Positions 7,664 through 20,539 are shown, counted from the first letter of the stretch. The stretch is DNA of 64,000 nucleotides from Rhizobiaceae bacterium (GCA_028281105.1 JANQKQ010000001.1:1-64000), one strand, 5' to 3'. The notes: generated from the letters alone by a model not told the origin. Numbers and translations are program-made.

Positions 7664-9625
7664 ATGGCGCGCACGGCAACTCCGTCACGGACTTCGGATG
7701 TTCCGGTCGCCGCCGGCGGGCAGCAAGCGGCCGCCAGAACGCCGTCGACCGGCACCCCGACCGTCAGCGCCGACAGCGGCGCAACCGTTTCCACGCTGCG
7801 CAATCTGTGGCCGTTCATGTGGCCGGCCGGCCGGCCCGATCTCAAACGCCGGGTGGCGATCGCCTTCATCGTGCTGGTGCTGGCCAAGATCATCACGGTG
7901 CTGGTGCCGTATTTCTACAAATGGGCGACCGATGCGCTGACCGGGGAGGGCACCGGACCGGCCTGGCTGCCGATCTGGCTGGTGGCGCCGGTGATGCTGG
8001 TGATCGCCTACAATGTGGGGCGCGTCATGATGGTGGCGCTCACCCAGATTCGCGATGCGTTCTTCGCCAGCGTCGGCCAGCACGCCGTGCGGCAGCTGGC
8101 CACCATCGTATTCCGGCACATCCATACGCTCAGCCTGCGCTACCATCTGGAGCGGCGCACCGGCGGGCTGTCGCGCATCATCGAGCGCGGCACCAAGGGC
8201 ATCGAGTCGATCGTGCGCTTCACGATTCTGAACGGCGCCCCGACGGGCATCGAGTTCGCCTTCATGGCGGCGGTGATCTGGTATCAGTTCAACTTCTGGT
8301 ACGTGCTGGTGATCGCGGGAATGATCTGGGTCTATACCTGGTTCACCATGCGCGCCAGCGACTGGCGCATCCACATCCGCCGCGACATGAACGACAACGA
8401 TACCGACGCCAACTCCAAGGCGGTCGATTCGCTGCTCAACTTCGAGACGGTCAAATATTTCGGCAACGAGGATATGGAGGCGCGCCGGTTCGATTCCTCG
8501 ATGGCTCGCTATGAGGCGGCCGCAACCCGGGTATGGACGTCGCTGGCCTGGCTCAATCTGGGCCAGGCGGTGATCTTAGGGTTCGGCATGGGCGCATGCA
8601 TGGTCATGTCGGCGATCGCGGTGATCAACGGTACCCAGACCCTGGGCGATTTCGTCATGATCAACGCGCTGCTGATGCAGCTATCGATCCCGCTCAACTT
8701 TCTCGGCTTTCTGTATCGGGAGATTCGCCAGGGCCTGACCGACCTGGAAGCCATGTTCAACCTGCTGGACGTGGAACGGGAGATTGAGGACGCGCGCGAC
8801 GCGGACGACCTTGCGATCACCGACGGCGCGATCCGGTTTTCGAACGTGGAGTTCTGCTACGAACCGGAGCGGAAAATCCTGCACGACGTGTCGTTCGAGG
8901 TTCCGGCCGGCAAGACCGTGGCCATCGTGGGTCCTTCGGGCGCGGGAAAATCAACGATCTCGCGCCTGCTGTTCCGGTTCTACGACATCACCGGCGGGAC
9001 GATCGAGATCGACGGCCAGGAAATCCGCTCGGTCAAACAGGCCTCGCTGCGCGAGGCGATTGGCATGGTGCCGCAGGACACGGTGCTGTTCAACGACACC
9101 ATCGCCTACAACATCCGCTACGGTCGACCCAGCGCCAGCGATGAGGAAGTGCGCCAGGCCGCCGAAATGGCCCAGATCGGCGAGTTCGTCGCCGGCCTGC
9201 CCGACGGCTTCGACACCATGGTCGGCGAGCGGGGGCTGAAACTGTCTGGGGGTGAGAAGCAGCGCGTGGCGATCGCGCGGACCCTGCTCAAAGCGCCGCC
9301 CATTCTCATCCTCGACGAGGCCACCTCGGCGCTCGACACCCAGACAGAGCGGGAGATCCAGTCTTCCCTGGACCTGGTCTCCAAAGACCGCACCACGGTG
9401 GTGATCGCGCACCGGCTGTCGACCGTGATCGACGCCGACGAGATCATCGTGCTGCAGGGCGGCGCGATCGCCGAGCGCGGCACCCATCGCCAACTGCTCA
9501 AGAAGGACGGGCTGTACGCGCAGATGTGGAACCGCCAGCGCGAGGCCACCGAGGCCGAGGAAAGGCTGCGCGCCGCACACGAGAAAGACGAGCACGGCTT
9601 CGTCATCCGCAAGCGGGCGGAGTAG
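7664..9625 (+). CDS. ABC exporter of the Atm1/HMT1 (ABCB7-like) family
   Basis: A 653-residue half-transporter with a transmembrane domain (residues about 45-350) fused to an ATPase domain. The ATPase shows Walker A 'GPSGAGKST' near residue 423, the signature 'LSGGEKQR' near 527 and Walker B 'ILILDEATSALD' near 546-557. The opening 'LRNLWPFMWPAGRPDLKRR' and 'LVPYFYKWATDAL' are typical of the Atm1 branch. Characterised members export glutathione-linked compounds, as in mitochondrial iron-sulfur maturation or bacterial metal detoxification. The ATG at 7664, 2 bp after the ArsR stop, was chosen; the longer reading overlaps the regulator. A decayed copy of this gene's last 60 bases lies at 11675-11735. 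Confidence 0.9.
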   Translation: MARTATPSRTSDVPVAAGGQQAAARTPSTGTPTVSADSGATVSTLRNLWPFMWPAGRPDLKRRVAIAFIVLVLAKIITVLVPYFYKWATDALTGEGTGPAWLPIWLVAPVMLVIAYNVGRVMMVALTQIRDAFFASVGQHAVRQLATIVFRHIHTLSLRYHLERRTGGLSRIIERGTKGIESIVRFTILNGAPTGIEFAFMAAVIWYQFNFWYVLVIAGMIWVYTWFTMRASDWRIHIRRDMNDNDTDANSKAVDSLLNFETVKYFGNEDMEARRFDSSMARYEAAATRVWTSLAWLNLGQAVILGFGMGACMVMSAIAVINGTQTLGDFVMINALLMQLSIPLNFLGFLYREIRQGLTDLEAMFNLLDVEREIEDARDADDLAITDGAIRFSNVEFCYEPERKILHDVSFEVPAGKTVAIVGPSGAGKSTISRLLFRFYDITGGTIEIDGQEIRSVKQASLREAIGMVPQDTVLFNDTIAYNIRYGRPSASDEEVRQAAEMAQIGEFVAGLPDGFDTMVGERGLKLSGGEKQRVAIARTLLKAPPILILDEATSALDTQTEREIQSSLDLVSKDRTTVVIAHRLSTVIDADEIIVLQGGAIAERGTHRQLLKKDGLYAQMWNRQREATEAEERLRAAHEKDEHGFVIRKRAE

Positions 9626-9718
9626 CTGACCATTCACGATCCGCCTATGGCGGCCGTATAGCAATCCCCCACAAGCATCCGTGCTGGTTCTGTTTTACCC
9701 CGGATGCCGAGCGCTGCC

Positions 9719-10798
9719 TTACCCGCCGAGGGTGCGCTCAAGGCAGCCAAGCCAGTTCTCTGACGCGATCTTGCAGATGAGACCGTCGTCATAGCCATGG
9801 CTCGACATGGCCTCGAACAGGCGCGGCACCCCGCAAACGTCGCCGATTTCGCGCGGCAGAACACAGCCATCGAAGTCCGAGCCCAGTCCGACATTGTCTT
9901 CGCCGACATGTTCGATGAGATGGTCCAGATGGCGCAGAATAGTCTCCCACCCGACATCGCGGTTCGACGTGCCGTCCTGGTTCAGGAAGGAGGTGGAAAA
10001 ATTCAGCCCGACCAGGCCGTTGGTCTCCTTTATCCGCGCCAGCTGCCGGTCGGTCAGGTTGCGTGGCGACGGGCAATGACGATGGGCGTTGGAATGGGTG
10101 GCCACCAGCGGCGCATCGGAAATCGCGGCGACATCGTTGAAGCCGGCTTCGTTCAGGTGCGAAAGATCGATCAGGATCTTCAGTTCGTTGCACAGCCGTA
10201 CGAGGTCCATGCCCTTCTCGGTCAGGCCCTCGCCAATGTCCGGCGTACCGGGATAGGACATGGGCACCCCGTGCCCGAAGATCGTCGGCCGGCTCCAGAC
10301 CGGACCCAGCGAGCGAAGGCCCATCTGATGGAACAGGTAGAGCGCATCCAGATCGGGATCGATCGCCTCGGCGCCCTCCATGTGCATCACACCCGCTATG
10401 CGGTCCTCCTGCCAGGCGGTTCGAATGTCCCGCACCGACCGACAGACGGCGAAATCGTCCGGCGCGGCACGCTCCATCCAGTTGAGCAGTCCCGCCATGG
10501 CCAGCGCGACGGGCTGGGCAACGTCATGCGGCATGAGTGACGGCATCGGAAACTCATACGGGGCTCGCGCCATCAGTTTCTCGAAATCGGGCGGCGGACC
10601 GCCGGATCTCGGCGGCACGAAAATGGCGAACAACCCTCCGGCAAAGCCGGATTTCTTCAGCCTCGGCAGGTCCATATGACCCGTGTCGTTCTCGGCCAGC
10701 CAGCTCTGTTCGCGCGGTTGGCGCGACATCATCAACCGCAGCAGGAAGTCGTTGTGCCCGTCGAAGAACCTGATCACCGATGTACCCTCAACACCCAT
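9719..10798 (-). CDS. Membrane dipeptidase (peptidase M19, renal dipeptidase family)
   Basis: Zinc dipeptidase of about 359 residues. Metal-ligand motifs are 'FFDGHNDFL' (His-x-Asp), 'MHMEGAEAID', 'LSHLNEAGF' and 'ATHSNAH', and it ends with 'VGLGSDFDGC'. The family removes C-terminal residues from dipeptides, including Cys-Gly. The ATG at 10798 overlaps the end of the upstream ChaC-like gene by 11 bp, so the two are probably coupled; an ATG at 10810 or 10813 is also possible. Together the pair could run glutathione breakdown to free cysteine and glycine. No signal peptide is visible, so action in the cytoplasm is likely. Confidence 0.88.
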   Translation of the reverse strand: MGVEGTSVIRFFDGHNDFLLRLMMSRQPREQSWLAENDTGHMDLPRLKKSGFAGGLFAIFVPPRSGGPPPDFEKLMARAPYEFPMPSLMPHDVAQPVALAMAGLLNWMERAAPDDFAVCRSVRDIRTAWQEDRIAGVMHMEGAEAIDPDLDALYLFHQMGLRSLGPVWSRPTIFGHGVPMSYPGTPDIGEGLTEKGMDLVRLCNELKILIDLSHLNEAGFNDVAAISDAPLVATHSNAHRHCPSPRNLTDRQLARIKETNGLVGLNFSTSFLNQDGTSNRDVGWETILRHLDHLIEHVGEDNVGLGSDFDGCVLPREIGDVCGVPRLFEAMSSHGYDDGLICKIASENWLGCLERTLGG

Positions 10799-11537
10799 TT
10801 GAATTCGCATCATCGCGCATGAACGCCCTGACCTCGGCGAGAAGCGATGAGCATTCTTCATCCTCGATGCCCAGGATCTCGAAGTGGGAGCAGATGTTTT
10901 CCAGATACTCGATGCTCGTGCCCAAAATGCCCCGCCCGCCGGCGAGAAACGCGATCTGTTCGTCTCTGGTGATGTCTCCGCAGATATGCTCCGCATCGTG
11001 ATCGGCGACGAATGTCAGGGCACATACGTCCGTGTTGCCGATACTGGCGGTAATGAGGCTCGGGATATAGCCAGGAGCGACAAACTCCCTGCGCCATAGG
11101 ATTTCGGTTTCCACATCCACGATCTCTTCGGGAATACGGAACAACAGCCCGTCGCACCCGTCGCCGTTGTCCAGGGCGGCCATCAGGCCGGGAACGTGCA
11201 GGCTGCCGCGCCCTCCGAGAATGTCCTTGAGAATGAAACGGCGCTCGTGGTCGGGCGCCCTGGCGCGTCGAACCTCGCTGAACCGAAAGGCCGGGTCCCA
11301 CATGAGCGACCCATAGGCGAATACCCACAGATCGCCGCTGGTGCGACCTTCAAGGGTTGAGCGCCGGTTCTGCTCTCGGGTGTCGTCGCTGTTGAGATAG
11401 GGCCGGGTCCAGGCCAGTTCGGGATGCCTTTCAAAGATGCGCTCGGGGACAAAATCACGAAAGAAGGACGTCTCCGGATCTTTGATCTTGCCCCTCAGTT
11501 CAGGATGGTGGGCGAATGAATCGGCAATGGAAGTCAA
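10788..11537 (-). CDS. ChaC-like gamma-glutamylcyclotransferase
   Basis: Predicted to convert glutathione to 5-oxoproline and Cys-Gly. The core 'DLWVFAYGSLMWDPAF' is the ChaC signature (YGSLxW), followed by 'RRFILKDILGGRGSLHVPGL' and 'VAPGYIPSLITASI'. The start is probably the TTG at 11537: an AAGGAG ribosome-binding site lies 6 bases before it, and the longer reading adds 34 unrelated residues. That makes 249 residues, slightly longer than typical ChaC because of an N-terminal extension of about 80. It is the first gene of a two-gene unit with the M19 dipeptidase. Confidence 0.8.
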   Translation of the reverse strand: MTSIADSFAHHPELRGKIKDPETSFFRDFVPERIFERHPELAWTRPYLNSDDTREQNRRSTLEGRTSGDLWVFAYGSLMWDPAFRFSEVRRARAPDHERRFILKDILGGRGSLHVPGLMAALDNGDGCDGLLFRIPEEIVDVETEILWRREFVAPGYIPSLITASIGNTDVCALTFVADHDAEHICGDITRDEQIAFLAGGRGILGTSIEYLENICSHFEILGIEDEECSSLLAEVRAFMRDDANSNGC

Positions 11538-11772
11538 ACCCTGCTCCTTGCGGCTAACCCGCACGCAAATCCGGAATCTGCGAGCGTGTCCGCAGCGGCA
11601 TATCACACCTTTCGAGTTTGCCCACCAAAACTCACCCACAATGATCAGATTGTCTCAGAAGTCGGCGAGCCGTTGCTGCGCGCCGCACATGAAGGCAACG
11701 GGCACGATTTCGTATCCGCAAACGGGCTCAGTCGGCGCAGGCGTTATCCAGCTTTGTGACCTTCTCGCCCAC
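11538..11772. other. Intergenic region between ChaC-like and Lrp genes
   Basis: This 235-bp stretch lies upstream of the leftward ChaC-like gene and downstream of the leftward Lrp-type gene. It contains the exporter 3'-end remnant (11675-11735). The ChaC-like promoter must lie here, but no strong -35/-10 pair was recognised. Confidence 0.4.
11675..11735 (+). pseudogene. Decayed copy of the 3' end of the Atm1-type exporter gene
   Basis: Aligned by hand with 9565-9623, about 46 of 59 positions match, including an unbroken 15-base run (GCTGCGCGCCGCACA). Several differences fall at third codon positions (CAC/CAT, GAG/GAA, AAG/AAA), as in a diverged homologous gene rather than chance. A single missing base after 'TTCGT' shifts the frame just before the end. 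It is on the same strand as the exporter gene but separated from it by the dipeptidase and ChaC-like genes, so it looks like a scar left when that segment arrived. Confidence 0.5.
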
Positions 11773-12252
11773 TCAGTCGTTTTGGTTGGTCGGCAACGGC
11801 GGCAGGCGGCGCTCGACCGGGGAGGACTGGATGATCGACGTATTGGTCATGGCATAGGGCACGATCAGATCGATCACGCGCTCCATTTCCGCGATGGATT
11901 GCAAGTTCGCGCGCGCTAAGAAACAGTCTTCACCGGTCACCCGGTCGCATTGCGTGATCTGCGGAATGTCCTGGATGATCTGCGCCACGCGCTGCATCTG
12001 ACCGGGGACCGGCCGGATGCGGAACCAGACCGCAATGGGAAGGCCGATGGCCTCCGCCGACACGCTTGCGCTGTAGCCAGTGATGATCCCGGCTTCCTCG
12101 AGGCGCTTGACGCGCTCTGCCACGCTCGGCGAAGACAATTTGACCTTACGGGCCAGTTCGGCCGTCGTCGTACGGCCGTTCTCGATCAGCGTGGTCAGGA
12201 TGATCTCGTCGATCTCGTCCAGCTTGCCGTTTTCATACCCAAGGCGTTTCAT
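11773..12252 (-). CDS. Lrp/AsnC family transcriptional regulator
   Basis: A 159-residue regulator with an N-terminal helix-turn-helix ('LDEIDEIILTTLIENGRTTT', 'KLSSPSVAERVKRLEEAGII') and a C-terminal RAM ligand-binding/oligomerisation domain (from 'VWFRIRPVPGQMQRV', with 'QCDRVTGEDCFLARA'). Such proteins sense amino acids. It is transcribed away from two tandem EamA exporters across a 105-bp AT-rich gap, the usual arrangement for an Lrp-type activator of an amino-acid exporter. That pairing is inferred from position. Confidence 0.9.
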   Translation of the reverse strand: MKRLGYENGKLDEIDEIILTTLIENGRTTTAELARKVKLSSPSVAERVKRLEEAGIITGYSASVSAEAIGLPIAVWFRIRPVPGQMQRVAQIIQDIPQITQCDRVTGEDCFLARANLQSIAEMERVIDLIVPYAMTNTSIIQSSPVERRLPPLPTNQND

Positions 12253-12357
12253 GATTGTAACCGTGTTTTCATAGGCATATTTCCATTATACCCTAAGAAA
12301 TCATATATATAAACCGTGCTTCGCCCTTCATAATTCACGGAAGGAGGAGCGCGTATC
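12253..12357. promoter_or_regulatory. Divergent AT-rich control region, lrp-type gene / EamA exporters
   Basis: This 105-bp gap is much more AT-rich than its surroundings. On the minus strand it holds a perfect TATAAT (12285-12290) about 33 bp upstream of the Lrp-type start codon; the -35 is weak. AT-rich tracts at 12300-12313 suit Lrp-family binding. On the plus strand a GGAAGGAGGAG ribosome-binding site precedes the GTG at 12358. Confidence 0.5.
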
Positions 12358-13281
12358 GTGACATCCGAAGCTGCCAATGCCGCCGGCCTCAATCGCGCGG
12401 CCGAAGCCGTGCCGCCCCATGCCTGGTTTGGCGTCAGCGCCGTGTTCCATTATCTGGGGCCGTCGTTTGCGGTTCTGCTGTTTCCGGTCGTGGGCGTTGT
12501 GGGCGTGGCATGGTTTCGTATCGCCACCGCCGCGCTGGTGTTCGCCGCGTTTACGAAGCCCTGGCGCACTATTCGCCAGACCGATGCGAAAACCCGCTGG
12601 CTGCTGGTCGGGCTCGGCGTCTGCCTTGCCGTTATGAACACGTCCTTCTATCTCGCCCTGGACAAGCTGCCGATGAGCCTCGTCGCCGCGATGGAGTTTG
12701 TCGGCACCATCGGCGTGGCGCTTTGGGGGCTGCGGACCGCACGCAATGCGGCGGCGCTGGTCCTTGCGGTTATCGGGGTCTTTGTCCTGATCGACGTGAA
12801 ATGGGTGTCCGACCCGCTTGGACTGTTCTGGGCGACGTTGAACGCGGCGCTGTTCGTCGGATACATCGTCTTGGGGCACAAAGCTTCCCAGAGCGGGGCA
12901 AGCGGGGGTGTTGAACGGCTTGGAGCGGCCATGGCGATTGCCTTTGTCATCTTGATGCCGATTGGCTTCATCGAAGCGGTACGCGCCTTCGGGATGCCGC
13001 TGGTGGTACTGGCGGGGATCGGCGTGGGCGTATGCTCGTCGGTAATCCCTTACGTCTGCGACCAGCTCGCCATGTCGCGCCTGCCTCGCGCATCGTTTGC
13101 ATTGATGCTGGCCATTCTGCCCGCGACCGCCACGATCATCGCCGCTATCGTGCTGGCGCAAATACCGACGTTGCAGGACCTTTTAGGCGTCGCGCTCGTC
13201 ATGATCGGGATCGCGGTTCACCGGCCGGCTCCGGCGGCTCGACAACAGTCCGCCACTTCATCGGCCGGGCAATCGACATGA
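12358..13281 (+). CDS. EamA/DMT family exporter (RhtA-like)
   Basis: A 307-residue inner-membrane protein with about ten helices. Features include 'PPHAWFGVSAVFHYLGPSFA', 'MNTSFYLALDKLPMSLVAAM', which is typical of the RhtA/threonine-homoserine exporter branch, and 'CSSVIPYVCDQLAMSRLPRA' in the second repeat. The GTG start is preceded by a strong GGAAGGAGGAG site. It overlaps the next EamA gene by 4 bp (ATGA) and is divergent from an Lrp-type regulator, which supports amino-acid export. The actual substrate is unknown. Confidence 0.85.
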   Translation: MTSEAANAAGLNRAAEAVPPHAWFGVSAVFHYLGPSFAVLLFPVVGVVGVAWFRIATAALVFAAFTKPWRTIRQTDAKTRWLLVGLGVCLAVMNTSFYLALDKLPMSLVAAMEFVGTIGVALWGLRTARNAAALVLAVIGVFVLIDVKWVSDPLGLFWATLNAALFVGYIVLGHKASQSGASGGVERLGAAMAIAFVILMPIGFIEAVRAFGMPLVVLAGIGVGVCSSVIPYVCDQLAMSRLPRASFALMLAILPATATIIAAIVLAQIPTLQDLLGVALVMIGIAVHRPAPAARQQSATSSAGQST

Positions 13282-14162
13282 GCATCTCGACAAATGCCCG
13301 AAGGCCGGCGGGAGTGGTGCTGGGCGCCCTCGGCATGCTCGGCTTCAGCGGAACGCTGGTGGCGACGCGGGTGGCGGTCTCCGATTTCACCGCGCTGGAA
13401 ATCACCTGTGCGCGGATCGTCATGGCCGGCATGCTTGGGGCGGGATTTCTACTTGTGACCGGTCGATGGGTGCCGCCGCCGCGCAGGTTTGCGCTACCGA
13501 TCGCGATCACCGGCTTGGGGCTGGCGGTCGGATACCCGTTCTTCCTGGCCCTTGCGCTGGAGACGGTGCCGGCGGTCCATGGCGCGGTGGTGACCGGGCT
13601 GGCGCCTGCCGCGACCGCTGTCATTGCGGTATTGCGGACCGGGGAAAGACCGGTTCTGCCGTTCTGGATCGCCTGCTTCGTCGGGTTCTGTGCGGTCCTG
13701 TATTTCGCCTATGACGCGGGAGGCGGGCATCTGAGCCTGGCCGACGGGTGGCTGTTTGCCGGTATGCTCAGCCTCGCGATTGCCTACGTGGAGGGTGCAC
13801 GCGCCTCCCGCGAGTTGGGCGGCTCGGTGACCTTGAGTTGGGCAATGCTCTTTCTGGCGCCCATCGCTGCGATCGCGTTGGTTTTGGGTGCTGGCGAGGT
13901 CGACGTGAATGCCGTCGCGGCCGCAAGCTGGGTTTCGCTTGCCTATCTGGGGATCGTCAGCATGTTTTTCGCCTCGGTCTTGTGGTATCGCGGCCTCGCC
14001 ATCGGCGGTATCGCCCGCGTCGGGCAGATCAATCTCCTACTTCCACTCGCCGCCCTTGGCTGGGCGGCCCTGTTCCTGGGCGAACAGATCACGACAACGG
14101 CGGTTGCCTGCGCCGTCATTGTTCTGGCGGCCATGATTATCTGCCTGAAAACGCGAAGCTGA
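13278..14162 (+). CDS. EamA/DMT family exporter
   Basis: A 294-residue membrane protein with two EamA repeats: '[20 protein letters not shown]', '[20 protein letters not shown]' and a C-terminal '[20 protein letters not shown]'. The ATG at 13278 forms an ATGA overlap with the stop of the preceding exporter; the longer reading overlaps that gene in another frame and is not credible. Being co-translated, the two exporters may act on the same or related compounds under the Lrp-type regulator. They are not obvious recent duplicates. Confidence 0.85.
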   Translation: MSISTNARRPAGVVLGALGMLGFSGTLVATRVAVSDFTALEITCARIVMAGMLGAGFLLVTGRWVPPPRRFALPIAITGLGLAVGYPFFLALALETVPAVHGAVVTGLAPAATAVIAVLRTGERPVLPFWIACFVGFCAVLYFAYDAGGGHLSLADGWLFAGMLSLAIAYVEGARASRELGGSVTLSWAMLFLAPIAAIALVLGAGEVDVNAVAAASWVSLAYLGIVSMFFASVLWYRGLAIGGIARVGQINLLLPLAALGWAALFLGEQITTTAVACAVIVLAAMIICLKTRS

Positions 14163-14248
14163 AACTCACTCGGCTGCGCTTGGCTAGGTGTTCGGATTGC
14201 TCTACACCAGTGCGCCCGACCCTGCGAACAACCGACCTAGGCCCGTCG

Positions 14249-14947
14249 ATGCATCTGCTCGAAACCCTGCGCCGATCGCTGGTGCCCGTTCATCGCGAAG
14301 GCTATCGCTTCATCGCCATCTTCGCCGTGGCGGCGGTCGTGCTTGGGTGGCTGTGGTCGCCGTTGTTCTATCTCGGCATCGCGGCCACCGTGTGGTGCGC
14401 GGCGTTCTTCCGCGATCCGCAGCGGGTCACCCCGGTCAACGACGATCTCGTCATCGCTCCCGCCGACGGGCGGGTGTCGTCGATCAGTGCGGCGGTTCCG
14501 CCACGCGAGCTGGAACTCGGCGATGCGCCGATGCTGCGCATTTCAGTGTTCATGAACGTGTTCAACTGTCACATCAACCGGGCGCCGGTGCGCGGGCGGA
14601 TCACCAGCATCGTCCATCGCGCGGGCAAGTTCTTGAACGCCGAATTGGACAAGGCGTCGGCCGACAATGAGCGCAATTGCCTGCTGATCGAGACCGAGCG
14701 CGGGCCCGTCGCCGTCGTCCAGATTGCCGGTCTGGTGGCGCGGCGCATCGTGTGCTGGGCCAAGCCGGGCGAAGAGGTGGTCAGCGGCGAGCGGTTCGGG
14801 CTCATCCGCTTCGGCTCCAGGGTAGACGTCTACCTGCCCGAGGCGGCCAGGCCGGCGGTCTCGATAGGGCAGACGGCGGTCGGCGGCGAAACCATCCTGG
14901 CCCGATTTGACGAGGCGATCGTCAATCCGGTCACCCGGATCAGCTAG
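14249..14947 (+). CDS. psd: Phosphatidylserine decarboxylase, short form
   Basis: Makes phosphatidylethanolamine from phosphatidylserine at the inner membrane. The 232-residue length is that of the small Psd class. Two N-terminal hydrophobic helices (residues about 20-55) precede the catalytic part, with '[10 protein letters not shown]', '[10 protein letters not shown]' and '[15 protein letters not shown]'. '[11 protein letters not shown]' contains the Gly-Ser pair at which the proenzyme cleaves itself to form the pyruvoyl group. The pssA gene follows by about 14 bp, so the two steps of the pathway are encoded together. Confidence 0.95.
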   Translation: MHLLETLRRSLVPVHREGYRFIAIFAVAAVVLGWLWSPLFYLGIAATVWCAAFFRDPQRVTPVNDDLVIAPADGRVSSISAAVPPRELELGDAPMLRISVFMNVFNCHINRAPVRGRITSIVHRAGKFLNAELDKASADNERNCLLIETERGPVAVVQIAGLVARRIVCWAKPGEEVVSGERFGLIRFGSRVDVYLPEAARPAVSIGQTAVGGETILARFDEAIVNPVTRIS

Positions 14948-14961
14948 GGGCGTTGCGGGTC

Positions 14962-15807
14962 ATGGAAGCGCCGTTCCCGCCGTTCGATCCCGATGGCGAA
15001 CGTCCGGCCCGGTCCGGGCGGCTGCGCGACATTCCGCTTAAGGCGATCTTCCCCAACCTGCTGACGCTGCTGGCGATCTGCCTGGGTTTGACGGCGATCC
15101 GGCTTGCCACCGAGCAGCGGTTCGAACCGGCGGTCGCCGCCATCATCCTGGCCGCGATCCTCGACGGGCTGGACGGGCGGGTGGCGCGGTTCCTGAAATC
15201 GGTGTCGCGGTTCGGCGCGCAGATGGACAGTCTCGCCGACTTCGTCAATTTCGGCGTCGCGCCGGCGATGCTGCTGTATTACTGGACCCTGGCGGAAGCC
15301 GACTCTGTGGGATGGATCGCCACGCTGATCTACGTCATCTGCGTGTGTCTGCGGCTCGCCCGCTTCAACGTGATGCTGGACCAGCCTGGCCAGCCGAAGT
15401 GGCAGAAGGACTTCTTCGTCGGCGTGCCGGCGCCGGCGGGCGCCATGGTCGTGCTGTTGCCGGTCTATCTGGGCCACACGGGTGCCACCTGGCTGCGCGA
15501 GCACCCCTATGCGATTTCGATCTACACGCTGGCGATCGCGCTTCTGGTGATATCCAGCCTGCCGACCTGGGCGGGCAAGGAGATCGGCCGGCGAATCCGC
15601 CGCGACCTGGTGCTGCCTTTGATGATCGCGGCGGTCCTGCTGGTCGCGGTGTTGCTGAGCTATCCGTGGAAGACGCTGGCCGCTGTGACCACGGTCTATC
15701 TGGTCGGGCTGCCGGCGGGCTACCTATATTGGCGCAGGCTCGCCGAGCGCCACTCCAAGTCCGTGTCGCGCGGCAAGGCGGCCGCACGCGAGGACCAGCC
15801 GGAATAG
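14962..15807 (+). CDS. pssA: CDP-diacylglycerol--serine O-phosphatidyltransferase
   Basis: Makes phosphatidylserine from CDP-diacylglycerol and serine. The CDP-alcohol phosphotransferase motif D-G-x2-A-R-x8-G-x3-D-x3-D is complete in 'DGRVAR...GAQMDSLAD', and about eight hydrophobic helices follow the pattern of the membrane-bound PssA type. The ATG at 14962 is preferred; an in-frame TTG at 14953 would add three residues. It directly follows psd, whose enzyme uses its product. Confidence 0.93.
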   Translation: MEAPFPPFDPDGERPARSGRLRDIPLKAIFPNLLTLLAICLGLTAIRLATEQRFEPAVAAIILAAILDGLDGRVARFLKSVSRFGAQMDSLADFVNFGVAPAMLLYYWTLAEADSVGWIATLIYVICVCLRLARFNVMLDQPGQPKWQKDFFVGVPAPAGAMVVLLPVYLGHTGATWLREHPYAISIYTLAIALLVISSLPTWAGKEIGRRIRRDLVLPLMIAAVLLVAVLLSYPWKTLAAVTTVYLVGLPAGYLYWRRLAERHSKSVSRGKAAAREDQPE

Positions 15808-15815
15808 GCGTTTGG

Positions 15816-19420
<3,605 letters not shown>

Positions 19421-19424
<4 letters not shown>

Positions 19425-20539
19425 TGGTCCGTCCCCGCCAGCTCGGCGGTTTCGAGCACCGGTTCGACCGTCGTGCCTTCGACCACGAATTCCTGGCCCA
19501 GCGTGATGACGCGCGTGCCGAGCTCGATTCCCGTCACCCAGAAGCCGCGATTGGTCTGGGCAAGAATCTCAACGGGAACGAAGCGGACGATGTCGTCGTC
19601 ATCGACTGCGCGCACTCCGATCTGGCCGGTATCGGCCAAGGTCAGCCAGGCGGGTGAAATGCGGTAGGCGTCGACCGGCGGCAGCTTGATTTGCGCCTGG
19701 GCGGTCAAGCCGTCGCGGATGGCGCCGTCGGCGTTGGGGATTTCGATCTCGGTGAGGAACGTGCGGGTTTTCGGCTCCGAGGAGGGAGCGATGTAACGTA
19801 CCTCGCCCTCTATTCGCTGGCCGGTGATCAAGTTGACCGAAGCGCTCGAGCCCACCTGGAAACGGCCCACGTCGCGCTCGGAGACCTGACCGACGAACAA
19901 CATGGGGTCGGAATTGATCAGCGTCACGCAGGTCGCGCCCACGGCCATCACGTCGCCGACTTCGGCGATCGGATCCTGCACGATGCCGGCCGCGCTGGCG
20001 CGCACCTCGGTGCGTTCAAGCTCCAACTCGTCGCGCACGACCGCGGCCCTGGCGGCATCGAGCGCCGCCTTCATCGAATTGAGCTTGGTCTGGGCGGTGA
20101 ACCCTTTGTCGGCGAGCGCCTTGTGCGCGTCGAAATCGCCCTGCGCCTGCACCAGCAGCGCGCGCGACTGCGCCAGAGAGGCTTCGCGGGCGCCGCGGTC
20201 AATCACGCACATCAGCTCGCCTTCCTCGACCCGGCTGCCCTTGTCCACGAGGCGCTTTTCCAGGGTGCCGGAGACCTGCGCGCGCACCGGCACGACCGCG
20301 TCGGCCTGGGTGCGCCCGCGCACCACGACGTTCTCGAACCGCTGTTCGGGCTGGAGCGGCAGGTAGCGTACGCGGAATGTTTCCGCCGAGCGCTCGGCCT
20401 CGCGCTCGGCGATCGGCTTGACGCCCTCGCCGTCGGCGGACTGGCCGCCGATCACCACTTCGCCGGTATACATCCAGCCGGCCACCGCGGCGACGATGAC
20501 CGCGGCGATGACGTGGGAGGCTTTGATTCTCAATGCCAT
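19421..20539 (-). CDS. RND efflux periplasmic adaptor (membrane fusion protein)
   Basis: A 372-residue adaptor joining the RND pump to an outer-membrane channel. An N-terminal hydrophobic anchor (residues about 8-25) is followed by the lipoyl-like 'GTLEKRLVDKGSRVEEGELM', an alpha-hairpin ('REASLAQSRALLVQAQGDF') and beta-barrel domains ('AEVGDVMAVGATCVTLINSD'). Its 3' end overlaps the pump gene by 4 bp, and it starts 21 bp after the PadR gene, so the three genes form one operon. Confidence 0.93.

Noticed and set aside
9641-9653. Hairpin CCGCC-TAT-GGCGG just after the Atm1-type gene, considered as a terminator
   Set aside because: The stem is only 5 bp and no T-run follows it.
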